DNA of 5,373 nt. Source: Burkholderiales bacterium (GTDB taxonomy: Bacteria > Pseudomonadota > Gammaproteobacteria > Burkholderiales > Burkholderiaceae_C). A model generated the notes under the pieces. The model was not told where the DNA came from, did no database searches, and saw nothing but the letters and a program-made list of their open reading frames with translations. Both the position numbers and the translations under genes were made by a program. Each line of letters starts with the position of its first letter. Within the stretch, counting starts at the first letter, position 1. This document shows positions 1-5,373 of the stretch, in pieces. The stretch is from the NCBI GenBank assembly GCA_005789685.1, contig SXXD01000230.1:1-5373 (forward strand), written 5' to 3'.

Positions 1-1838
1 AGCCGGCGCTCTTCTTCCAAACCGTCAAAGTCGTTCATGGAATTTTCGTGAGGAAACAAACCCTCCTCCAAGCCCGAGATAAACACCGCGTCAAACTCCA
101 AACCTTTGCTGGCATGCACTGTCATGAGCTGAATCGCATCTTCACCCGCTTGCGCTTGATTGTCCCCTGCCTCCAAGGCCGCATGCGTTAAGAAGGCCGC
201 CAATGGCGACATCACTTCACCATCTTCTGCATTGGGTGCCATCTCTGAAGCCGTGGCCTCAGCATCACGACCAAAACCTTCTTGCGTGACAAAGCTTTCT
301 GCGGCGTTGACCAACTCTTCCAAGTTTTCAACCCGATCGGCACCTTCTTTTTCAGTTTTGTAATGCTCGACCAGACCCGTTTTATCGAGCACCAATTCGA
401 TGATCTCGCGCAGTGTCATGCCTGGCGTTTGCTCGCGCATGACGTCAATCATGGCCACAAAGCCTGCCAACTTGGCGCCTGCTTTGCCGGCTGTGGTGCT
501 AACGGCATCGTGCAAAGAGCACCCCAAACCTTTGGCAGCATCTTGCAATTGCTCCACACTGCGAGCGCCGATACCACGCGGCGGAAAATTCACAATGCGC
601 AGAAAACTGGTGTCGTCGTTGGCATTTTCTAAAATGCGCAAATAGGCCAGTGCATGTTTGATTTCAGCACGCTCGAAGAATCTCAAGCCACCATAAACTT
701 TGTAGGGCACACCCGCATTGAACAAGGCAGTTTCCATGACTCGACTCTGCGCATTGCTTCGATAGAGGACTGCGACTTCTTTGCGCGTCAAACCATCGCC
801 CTTGACCAATTGTCGAATTTCATCGACCAACCACTGAGCTTCTGCAAAATCGCTGGTGGACTCATACACCCGCACAGGTTCACCCGCACCTTGGTCGGTG
901 CGCAAGTTTTTGCCAAGTCTGTTTTTGTTGTGCCCAATGAGCGCATTGGCCGAATCCAGAATGTTGCTGTAGCTTCGGTAGTTTTGCTCTAGTTTAATTT
1001 GGTGCCGTACGCCAAACTCGCGCACAAAATCGGCCATGTTGCCCACTCGTGCACCTCGAAATGCGTAAATACTTTGGTCGTCATCTCCTACAGCCAACAC
1101 GGCGCTGCCATGCTCTGCGGGCAAACCTGCAATCATTTTGATCCAAGCGTATTGCAGCTTGTTGGTATCTTGAAACTCGTCAATCAGCACATGTTTAAAA
1201 CGCGAGCGGTAATGCAATCGAATCGAGTCGTTGTCACGTAGCAACTCATATGAGCGCAACATCAACTCACCAAAGTCCACGACGCCCTCGCGCTGGCACT
1301 GGTCTTCGTAGAGTTGGTAGATGTCTACTTTGCGGCGGGTTTCATCGTCGCGCACATCCACATCTTTGGGGCGCAATCCGTCTTCTTTGCAACCGGCAAT
1401 GAACCACATCAATTGTTTGGGTGGAAAACGCTCATCGTCTACGCCGTGCTGTTTGCACAATCGCTTGATGGCCGACAGCTGGTCCTGCGTGTCCAAAATT
1501 TGAAAAGTTTGTGGCAGATTGGCCATTTTGTAATGGGCCCGCAAAAACCGGTTGCACAGGCCATGAAATGTGCCAATCCACATGCCCCTGACATTCACTG
1601 GCAACATAGCCTGAAGCCGAAGCATCATCTCTTTGGCGGCCTTGTTGGTGAAGGTCACCGCCAACACGCCACCCGAACCCACCTGGGAGGTCTGTAATAA
1701 CCAAGCAATTCGGGTGGTTAATACCCGGGTTTTGCCAGACCCCGCCCCCGCCAAAATGAGGGCCGATTCAGAGGGAAGCGTGACAGCCCTCAATTGCTCT
1801 GGGTTCAGATTGCTCAATAGGGGCGTTTGGTCGTACAT
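1..1838 (-). CDS. uvrD: UvrD-type ATP-dependent DNA helicase (helicase II), C-terminal part outside window
   Basis: Superfamily 1A 3'-5' DNA helicase acting in nucleotide excision repair and mismatch repair, where it unwinds and releases the cut strand. The reverse strand reads open for 612 codons from the ATG at 1838-1836 to the window edge. Visible motifs, in order: Q-motif region LNPEQ (11-15), Walker A GAGSGKT (31-37), motif Ia TFTNKAAKEM (62-71), GTFHG (89-93), Walker B DEFQD (220-224), motif III GDDDQSIYAFRGA (251-263), motif IV LEQNYRS (283-289), motif V TVHASKGLEF (573-582), and the opening of motif VI, LEEERR (607-612). Similarity to E. coli UvrD is close and collinear, which favours UvrD over Rep. 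Full-length relatives run to roughly 700-780 residues, so about 100-170 are missing here. No alternative start lies upstream before an in-frame TGA at 1901-1899. The only AGGAG (1859-1855) is 16 nt from the ATG, unusually far. No frameshift was found. Confidence 0.96.
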   Translation of the reverse strand, partial: MYDQTPLLSNLNPEQLRAVTLPSESALILAGAGSGKTRVLTTRIAWLLQTSQVGSGGVLAVTFTNKAAKEMMLRLQAMLPVNVRGMWIGTFHGLCNRFLRAHYKMANLPQTFQILDTQDQLSAIKRLCKQHGVDDERFPPKQLMWFIAGCKEDGLRPKDVDVRDDETRRKVDIYQLYEDQCQREGVVDFGELMLRSYELLRDNDSIRLHYRSRFKHVLIDEFQDTNKLQYAWIKMIAGLPAEHGSAVLAVGDDDQSIYAFRGARVGNMADFVREFGVRHQIKLEQNYRSYSNILDSANALIGHNKNRLGKNLRTDQGAGEPVRVYESTSDFAEAQWLVDEIRQLVKGDGLTRKEVAVLYRSNAQSRVMETALFNAGVPYKVYGGLRFFERAEIKHALAYLRILENANDDTSFLRIVNFPPRGIGARSVEQLQDAAKGLGCSLHDAVSTTAGKAGAKLAGFVAMIDVMREQTPGMTLREIIELVLDKTGLVEHYKTEKEGADRVENLEELVNAAESFVTQEGFGRDAEATASEMAPNAEDGEVMSPLAAFLTHAALEAGDNQAQAGEDAIQLMTVHASKGLEFDAVFISGLEEGLFPHENSMNDFDGLEEERR

Positions 1839-1865
1839 CCCCCAATTGTAGAAACTCCTGACGCC

Positions 1866-1887
1866 TTGTTTTGAAATTTCAAAACAA
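1866..1887. promoter_or_regulatory. Perfect 22-bp palindrome overlapping guaC -35 box: candidate operator
   Basis: Each half reads TTGTTTTGAAA from its own 5' end, and the two halves meet with no spacer, giving a fully symmetric AT-rich site. It covers the -35 hexamer of the guaC promoter (1871-1876) and lies between the divergent uvrD and guaC starts. Such symmetry over a promoter element is typical of a site for a dimeric repressor. It does not resemble the PurR, LexA or Fur consensus sequences known to me, so the binding protein is unknown. Confidence 0.5.
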
Positions 1888-1899
1888 AACGGGTAGAAT
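1871..1899 (+). promoter_or_regulatory. Sigma70-type promoter of guaC
   Basis: The -35 hexamer TTGAAA (1871-1876) and the -10 hexamer TAGAAT (1894-1899) each match consensus at 5 of 6 positions and are separated by the optimal 17 bp. Transcription is expected to start near 1905-1907, giving a leader of about 110 nt before guaC. No comparably good promoter facing uvrD was found in the same interval. Confidence 0.7.
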
Positions 1900-1905
1900 C
1901 AGCCA

Positions 1906-1938
1906 CCGGGCCCAAGATTCTTGCGCCCGGTTTTTTTT
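1906..1938 (+). terminator. Intrinsic-terminator-like hairpin at the 5' end of the guaC leader
   Basis: CCGGGC (1906-1911) pairs with GCCCGG (1925-1930). After a single C-C mismatch, CAAG (1913-1916) pairs with CTTG (1920-1923) around an ATT loop. Eight T residues follow directly (1931-1938). This is the classic form of a Rho-independent terminator, reading rightward. No rightward gene ends here, since uvrD runs away to the left. It therefore sits in the guaC leader, either as a premature terminator or as a 5' stabilising stem-loop. Its start coincides with the predicted transcription start. Confidence 0.55.
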
Positions 1939-2016
1939 GCCCAAAAAAAGGCACTCAAAACCGGCCAAGCCAAGCGCTCATTCGTTCTTTCAACGATCCT
2001 TTTGGAGCTTGGTTAA
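1906..2016 (+). promoter_or_regulatory. Structured 5' leader of guaC, including ribosome binding site
   Basis: About 110 nt of predicted untranslated leader. Besides the start-site hairpin, CCGGTTTT (1927-1934) is exactly complementary to AAAACCGG (1957-1964). That pairing would consume the 3' arm of the hairpin. AGCCAAGC (1968-1975) can pair with GCTTGGTT (2007-2014, one G-U), with CT (1977-1978) reaching GG (2004-2005), which would hide the Shine-Dalgarno GGAG at 2004-2007. CCAAG occurs three times in the leader (1912-1916, 1965-1969, 1970-1974), each able to pair with the single CTTGG at 2008-2012. It does not match a riboswitch class I recognise. The regulatory role is inferred. Confidence 0.35.
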
Positions 2017-2994
2017 ATGGAAATTTTTGATTACGACAATATCTTGTTGCTGCCCCGCAAATGCCGCGTGGAAAGCCGATCTGAATGCGATGCCAGTGTT
2101 GAGTTAGGCGGCCGCAAATTCCGTCTGCCGGTTGTTCCGGCCAACATGAAGACGGTGGTGAACGAAAAGATTTGCACCTGGATGGCGCAAAACGGTTACT
2201 TCTATGTCATGCACCGCTTCGATCTGGACAATGTTCAATTCGTGCGTGAAATGCATGCCAAAGGTTTGTTCGCTTCTATTTCGTTGGGCGTGAAAGGCCC
2301 TGATTACGAAACAGTCAACAAATTGGTGGCCGAAGGCCTCACGCCCGAATACATCACCATCGACATTGCGCACGGTCATGCTGAGAGCGTGCACAAGATG
2401 ATTCAAACTTTAAAAGAAAAGTTACCCAAGTCTTTCATCATCGCGGGCAACGTGGGCACCCCTGAAGCCATCATTGATTTGGAAACCTGGGGCGCCGATG
2501 CCACCAAAGTCGGCATTGGCCCTGGCAAGGTTTGCATCACCAAGCTCAAAACGGGTTTTGGTACAGGCGGCTGGCAGTTGTCAGCGCTTAAATGGTGTGC
2601 CCGTGTTGCCACCAAGCCCATCATTGCCGACGGCGGCATCCGTGAGCACGGCGACATTGCCAAAAGCATTCGCTTTGGCGCCACCATGATCATGATTGGC
2701 TCTATGTTGGCCGGTCACGAAGAGTCACCTGGCGCCACTGTCGAGGTGGACGGCAAGCTCTTTAAAGAGTATTACGGCTCGGCCTCAGACTTCAACAAGG
2801 GCGAATACAAGCACGTTGAAGGCAAGCGCATTTTGGAGCCGATCAAAGGCCATTTGGCCAACACCCTGATCGAGATGGAACAAGACACTCAAAGCTCGAT
2901 TAGCTATTCTGGTGGCACCAAGCTCATGGACATTCGCAAAGTCAACTACGTGATTTTGGGCGGCGACAACGCAGGCGAACACCTGTTGATGTAA
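2017..2994 (+). CDS. guaC: GMP reductase, type 2 (short form)
   Basis: Cytoplasmic NADPH-dependent enzyme that deaminates GMP to IMP, returning guanine nucleotides to the adenine/IMP pool. The 325-residue (beta/alpha)8 barrel is complete. Signature segments: PVVPANM (38-44), IDIAHGH (115-121), AGNVGTPEA (143-151), and the catalytic loop [10 protein letters not shown] (167-176) with nucleophile Cys173 and Thr175. It continues with GFGTGGWQ (180-187), phosphate-site DGGIR (205-209), [14 protein letters not shown] (226-239) and VEGK with Glu268, the likely counterpart of the catalytic Glu of human GMPR. No CBS domain is present, which separates it from IMP dehydrogenase. The sequence resembles the short GuaC of Staphylococcus/Bacillus more than the 347-residue E. 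coli enzyme. The start is fixed by an in-frame TAA directly upstream and by GGAG (2004-2007) 9 nt before the ATG. It is transcribed alone, divergent from uvrD and convergent with tctE. Confidence 0.96.
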   Translation: MEIFDYDNILLLPRKCRVESRSECDASVELGGRKFRLPVVPANMKTVVNEKICTWMAQNGYFYVMHRFDLDNVQFVREMHAKGLFASISLGVKGPDYETVNKLVAEGLTPEYITIDIAHGHAESVHKMIQTLKEKLPKSFIIAGNVGTPEAIIDLETWGADATKVGIGPGKVCITKLKTGFGTGGWQLSALKWCARVATKPIIADGGIREHGDIAKSIRFGATMIMIGSMLAGHEESPGATVEVDGKLFKEYYGSASDFNKGEYKHVEGKRILEPIKGHLANTLIEMEQDTQSSISYSGGTKLMDIRKVNYVILGGDNAGEHLLM

Positions 2995-2998
2995 ATTT

Positions 2999-4423
2999 TT
3001 AGCTTGTCATGGGGTCTGCGCGTTTGAACTGCACCTCGCAGTTCAAGCCGCTGACCGAACCCGCCATGGGTTCGTTGCGCAATTTAATTTCACCTTGAAG
3101 CGATTGCACAATGCCCAAACAGATAGACAGGCCCAAGCCACTCCCCTGGCGTGTATCGCCCGTTGCAAAGGGTTGGAACAAACGTCTTTGCAGATCGTCA
3201 CTCAGGCCAGGGCCTTCATCTCGCAAACTAAACCTCACTGTTTCGGCATGCGGCCGCAAATCCAGTTTCAAGCGTCCTTCCTGCGGGCTGTGGCGAATAG
3301 CATTGGACAGCAGGTTGCGAGTAAGTTCCCGCAGCATCCAGTCGGGCGCAAGAACACCACTGATCTCAGTGTCAATCTCAAAATCCAGATTCTTAACGAC
3401 CATCAAAGGCGCTAACTCAAGCGCTACTTCGCGCGCGATCAGCGAAAAATCTGTCCATGCAGGCTGGGTAGGAGCATTCAGTTGCTCCACCTTGGCCAGC
3501 GCCAACATTTGATTGATCAACTGAGTGGCACGATCAATGGTAAGTGCAATGTCTTGCAGTGATTTTTCGTTGGGCGTATCGCCACGCTGCGCAGATTGCA
3601 CCTGAAGCTTCAAAACAGCCAGGGGTGTTCTGAGTTGATGTGCTGCATCGCGAACAAATCCTTTTTGCTGCGCCAACAAAGATTGCAACTTTTGCATCAC
3701 ATGGTTGGTGGCCAAAATCAGAGGCTGAATTTCTTGGGGAGCAGCGTCGTAAGCCAAGGGCGCTAAATCATGCTCAGATCGATTTTCCAAATGCTCAGAC
3801 AACTTGCGAACTGGTTGTGTGGCGCGTTGCACCACACTCACCACAACCAATGCAATGATGCCCAATAGCAAGGCTTGTCGCCACAGAGTACCGATCAACA
3901 GTTCACGCGCCAAGGTGTGGCGCAGCTCCAAGGTTTCAGCCACTTGAATCACAGCCATGGCACGTCCCTTTTCACTCACCACGGGCTGCAACAGGGTGGC
4001 CACACGAATCTCTTCACCTTGGTAAGTGTCGTTGTAAAAATCAACCAATGCCGCATAGGCGGGCTTGGCAGGAATTTGTCCTTTCCAGACGGGCAATTCT
4101 GCAAAACCCAAAACCATGGTGCCATTCAAATGTGAGACTTTGTAATACAAGCGACTTTGGTTGTCTGTTTCAAAAGCCTCGGTAGCAGCATAGGGCACCA
4201 AGGCTCTGATCTGGGCATCGTCGTCATAGCCCACCACATCGAGTTGCTCACTAATGGTTTTGGCTGAAGCCAACAAGCTTCTGTCGTAAGCAATGTCCGA
4301 AGCGTTCAAAGCTTCCTGATAAAGGCTCCATGCATTGATGCCCACCAAGATCAAGAGGGGCAACAAAATTCCCAACAACAATTGCCTGCGCATTGACATT
4401 TTGTATGCCGTACCGAGGATCAT
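2999..4423 (-). CDS. tctE: TctE-type membrane sensor histidine kinase
   Basis: Inner-membrane histidine kinase of 474 residues, the usual TctE length, expected to sense an external carboxylate and phosphorylate TctD. Domain order: transmembrane segment about 15-34; periplasmic region about 35-175 resembling the 2CSK_N sensor domain of TctE/QseC-type kinases; second transmembrane segment about 177-198; HAMP-like linker about 199-250; HisKA dimerisation domain with phospho-acceptor His262 in DAAHQLRTPL; then an ATP-binding domain with N box NLLSNAIRHSP (370-380), G1 DEGPGL (402-407), F box LFQPFA (415-420) and G2 GSGLGLS (427-433). All catalytic boxes look intact. The first ATG overlaps the tctD stop as ATGA, implying translational coupling. 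ATG codons at residues 9 and 11, just before the membrane segment, are alternative starts. The assignment to tricarboxylates rests mainly on the tctD/tctC context; the ligand is not shown by sequence. Confidence 0.9.
   Translation of the reverse strand: MILGTAYKMSMRRQLLLGILLPLLILVGINAWSLYQEALNASDIAYDRSLLASAKTISEQLDVVGYDDDAQIRALVPYAATEAFETDNQSRLYYKVSHLNGTMVLGFAELPVWKGQIPAKPAYAALVDFYNDTYQGEEIRVATLLQPVVSEKGRAMAVIQVAETLELRHTLARELLIGTLWRQALLLGIIALVVVSVVQRATQPVRKLSEHLENRSEHDLAPLAYDAAPQEIQPLILATNHVMQKLQSLLAQQKGFVRDAAHQLRTPLAVLKLQVQSAQRGDTPNEKSLQDIALTIDRATQLINQMLALAKVEQLNAPTQPAWTDFSLIAREVALELAPLMVVKNLDFEIDTEISGVLAPDWMLRELTRNLLSNAIRHSPQEGRLKLDLRPHAETVRFSLRDEGPGLSDDLQRRLFQPFATGDTRQGSGLGLSICLGIVQSLQGEIKLRNEPMAGSVSGLNCEVQFKRADPMTS
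3022..3048. repeat. Perfect 9-bp inverted repeat in 3' end of tctE, beyond guaC stop
   Basis: TTGAACTGC (3024-3032) and GCAGTTCAA (3038-3046) are exact reverse complements around the 5-nt loop ACCTC. One wobble or mismatch (3023/3047) and a further G-C pair (3022/3048) extend the stem. It begins about 28 nt after the guaC stop and lies in codons encoding the LNCEVQF stretch of TctE. No T-run follows on either strand, so it is not a standard intrinsic terminator. It could still mark or protect the guaC mRNA 3' end. Confidence 0.45.
3056..3074. repeat. Perfect 7-bp inverted repeat, second of an adjacent pair in tctE
   Basis: CGAACCC (3056-3062) pairs exactly with GGGTTCG (3068-3074) around a 5-nt loop, 7 bp after the neighbouring stem. 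It lies within tctE coding sequence near residues 450-457. No T-run follows on either strand. Two such stems in tandem just past the end of guaC suggest an RNA 3'-end structure, but coding coincidence is possible. Confidence 0.35.
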
Positions 4424-5133
4424 GCGTTGACTTTCAATAAGTAGCCCAAGCCACGCAAAGTCACCAAGCCAAGGCCCGTGTCTGTTAATTTTTTGCGAAG
4501 TCGGTAAGCCACCACTTCGATGGCTTCAAATTGAACGTCCAGCTCAAGTGGAAACACGGCTGCAAACAAACGCTCCTTAGAAACCGCCTGACCCGGTTGC
4601 GACATCAAAGCCTGCAGCATGGCCACTTCGCGAGGTGTCAACTCCATAGGTTGACGGTTCAAATAAGCTGCACCATTCAAGGTATCTAAGGTCAAGGCGC
4701 CCAACTGAATTGTGTGAAGGTCTGCGCGAGCAGTGGCAGAGCTTTCTCTTTGATCTAAAGTGGCTGGGCTACTGCGTGCACGTCTATAAAGTGCATTGAC
4801 ACGGGCTTCCAGTTCGTCCAAATCAAAAGGCTTGGCCATGTAATCGTCGGCACCCGAATTCAAGCCCAACACACGATCGCCTACTGTAGTTCTGGCAGTC
4901 AACACCAGGACGGGCGTTGTCAGGCCCTCTTTGCGGATTTGGGACACCACATTCAAACCATCGCCATCGGGCAGCGTTAAATCCAGTACCACCACATCGG
5001 GGCGCACACTTTTCCAAAAGCTCAAGGCCTGCGCAGCCGATGCGGCACAACTGACTTGCATTCCGCGCCGCGACAAGCTGCGAGCGAGGGTCTCTTGCAA
5101 GTAAGGGTCGTCTTCGACCAACAATAAGCGCAT
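4420..5133 (-). CDS. tctD: TctD-type response regulator, OmpR/PhoB family
   Basis: DNA-binding response regulator of 237 residues, partner of the kinase that follows it. The N-terminal receiver domain (about 1-118) has the acidic pocket Glu7-Asp8-Asp9, the phospho-acceptor Asp51 in VVLDLTLPDGDG, Thr79 and the conserved Lys101 in AKPFD. A linker of about 25 residues rich in Ser, Ala and Thr leads to a winged-helix domain (about 142-235) with ELTPREVAML (164-173), recognition helix EAIEVVAYRLRKKL (203-216) and wing LVTLRGLGYLL (223-233). It is first in the tctDE operon, and its stop overlaps the tctE start. A purine-rich AGGGAAAG (5150-5143) stands 9 nt before the ATG and serves as ribosome binding site. 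In the Salmonella and Bordetella relatives, this regulator controls the divergent tricarboxylate transport operon. The same role is inferred here from the divergent tctC. Confidence 0.92.
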   Translation of the reverse strand: MRLLLVEDDPYLQETLARSLSRRGMQVSCAASAAQALSFWKSVRPDVVVLDLTLPDGDGLNVVSQIRKEGLTTPVLVLTARTTVGDRVLGLNSGADDYMAKPFDLDELEARVNALYRRARSSPATLDQRESSATARADLHTIQLGALTLDTLNGAAYLNRQPMELTPREVAMLQALMSQPGQAVSKERLFAAVFPLELDVQFEAIEVVAYRLRKKLTDTGLGLVTLRGLGYLLKVNA

Positions 5134-5223
5134 GGATCAGTACTTTCCCTAGGGTTTTAGACAGGTAATTGACAGTTTAAGAGTAGATGATCGCTTATCG
5201 ATTTTGCACTCAAAGGAGACACC
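5134..5223. promoter_or_regulatory. Divergent tctD/tctC control region
   Basis: This 90-bp gap must hold promoters for both directions. Rightward there is a perfect -35 box TTGACA (5169-5174), but at 16-18 bp spacing the best -10 candidate is a poor GCTTAT (5193-5198). A full -35 with a weak -10 would fit a promoter that depends on an activator, possibly TctD. No convincing -35/-10 pair faces tctD; TCTAAA (5161-5156, minus) is a possible -10. Short ATCG/CGAT arms (5190-5193, 5199-5202) are too small to call an operator. Confidence 0.45.
5212..5218 (+). promoter_or_regulatory. Ribosome binding site of tctC
   Basis: AAAGGAG matches the Shine-Dalgarno core and stands 5 nt before the ATG at 5224. 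It is the strongest ribosome binding site in the window and fixes the tctC start, consistent with the high expression usual for periplasmic binding proteins. Confidence 0.8.
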
Positions 5224-5373
5224 ATGCGTCGTGATCAGTTCATCAAATCCGTTTTGGCCTTGGCAGCAGGTTCTAGCCTGTCTCTGCCCTCATTGGCAGC
5301 CGCCAACATCAAAATGATGATTCCAGCCAACCCTGGTGGCGGTTGGGACACCACGGGCCGTGCTTTGGGCAAA
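5224..5373 (+). CDS. tctC: TctC/Bug-family tripartite tricarboxylate transporter substrate-binding protein, N-terminal 50 residues
   Basis: Periplasmic solute-binding component of a tripartite tricarboxylate transporter (TTT family), delivering carboxylates to the TctA/TctB membrane parts. Only 50 codons lie in the window, out of about 320-330 usual for the family. Residues 1-27 form an export signal: basic start MRRDQFIK, hydrophobic stretch VLALAAG, and a cleavage region SLAAA with likely cutting after Ala25 or Ala27. The paired arginines followed by F-I-K resemble a loose twin-arginine motif, although the spacing is one residue too long for the standard pattern. The mature start IKMMIPANPGGGWDTTGRALGK holds the PGGGWD loop typical of TctC and related Bug proteins. 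Divergent placement next to tctDE supports a tct-type system. Bug proteins are numerous and bind varied ligands, so the substrate is uncertain. Confidence 0.87.
   Translation, partial: MRRDQFIKSVLALAAGSSLSLPSLAAANIKMMIPANPGGGWDTTGRALGK

Noticed and set aside
160..1697. Several rightward open frames of 60-127 codons inside the uvrD region
   Set aside because: They lie antisense to a continuous helicase reading frame with all expected motifs, show no domain of their own, and change frame repeatedly.
1845..1850. TACAAT on the minus strand as a -10 box for uvrD
   Set aside because: No -35 stands at 16-18 bp, and transcription from it would start about at the ATG, leaving the message without a leader.
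2104..2982. Leftward open frames opposite guaC
   Set aside because: They are antisense to a full, well-conserved GMP reductase and have low-complexity compositions without recognisable domains.
2017..2994. IMP dehydrogenase as an alternative to GMP reductase
   Set aside because: The protein is too short, lacks the CBS pair and follows GuaC type 2 sequence from end to end.
3095..4135. Rightward open frames opposite tctE
   Set aside because: They are antisense shadows of an intact histidine kinase with every catalytic box present.
5147..5154. CCCTAGGG palindrome upstream of tctD
   Set aside because: Eight bases is short enough to occur by chance, and it overlaps the tctD ribosome binding site without other support.
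5203..5208. TTTGCA as the -12 half of a sigma54 promoter for tctC
   Set aside because: There is no GG at the required distance upstream, so the paired -24 element is missing.
1..5373. Mobile elements, CRISPR arrays, tRNA genes, toxin-antitoxin or defence genes
   Set aside because: The window is almost fully occupied by five recognised chromosomal genes, and no repeats, transposase motifs or tRNA-like folds were seen.

Overview
This window looks like ordinary chromosomal DNA from a betaproteobacterium, most likely of the order Burkholderiales and possibly a Comamonadaceae-like freshwater genus. That placement is inferred from the moderate base composition, the UvrD sequence and the tctDE/tctC arrangement; it is not proven by any single marker. 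No mobile elements, CRISPR arrays, tRNAs or rRNAs were seen.

Layout from left to right. (1) Positions 1-1838, minus strand: the first 612 codons of a UvrD-type DNA helicase, cut by the left window edge inside helicase motif VI. (2) Positions 1839-2016: a divergent intergenic region carrying a good sigma70-type promoter for the rightward gene. A perfect 22-bp palindrome covers its -35 box. A terminator-like hairpin with eight T residues starts almost exactly where transcription should begin, and a further pairing could hide the ribosome binding site. (3) Positions 2017-2994, plus strand: guaC, a complete 325-residue GMP reductase of the short 'type 2' form. (4) Positions 2999-5133, minus strand: a two-gene operon, tctD (response regulator) then tctE (membrane histidine kinase), overlapping by 4 bp. 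The kinase ends 4 bp from the end of guaC, tail to tail. (5) Positions 5134-5223: a 90-bp divergent promoter region. (6) From 5224, plus strand: the first 50 codons of a TctC/Bug-family periplasmic solute-binding protein, cut by the right edge.

How the genes work together. The right-hand part is a recognisable module. A TctD/TctE two-component system is divergent from tctC, as in the Salmonella tct and Bordetella bct loci, where the system controls uptake of citrate-like tricarboxylates through a tripartite TctABC transporter. tctB and tctA, if present, lie beyond the window. guaC (purine salvage, GMP to IMP) and uvrD (DNA repair) are functionally separate and are only neighbours.

The genes themselves are well-known families. 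The least explained material is non-coding: the guaC control region (palindrome, start-site hairpin and competing pairings) and two strong inverted repeats just beyond the guaC stop codon, inside the 3' end of tctE.
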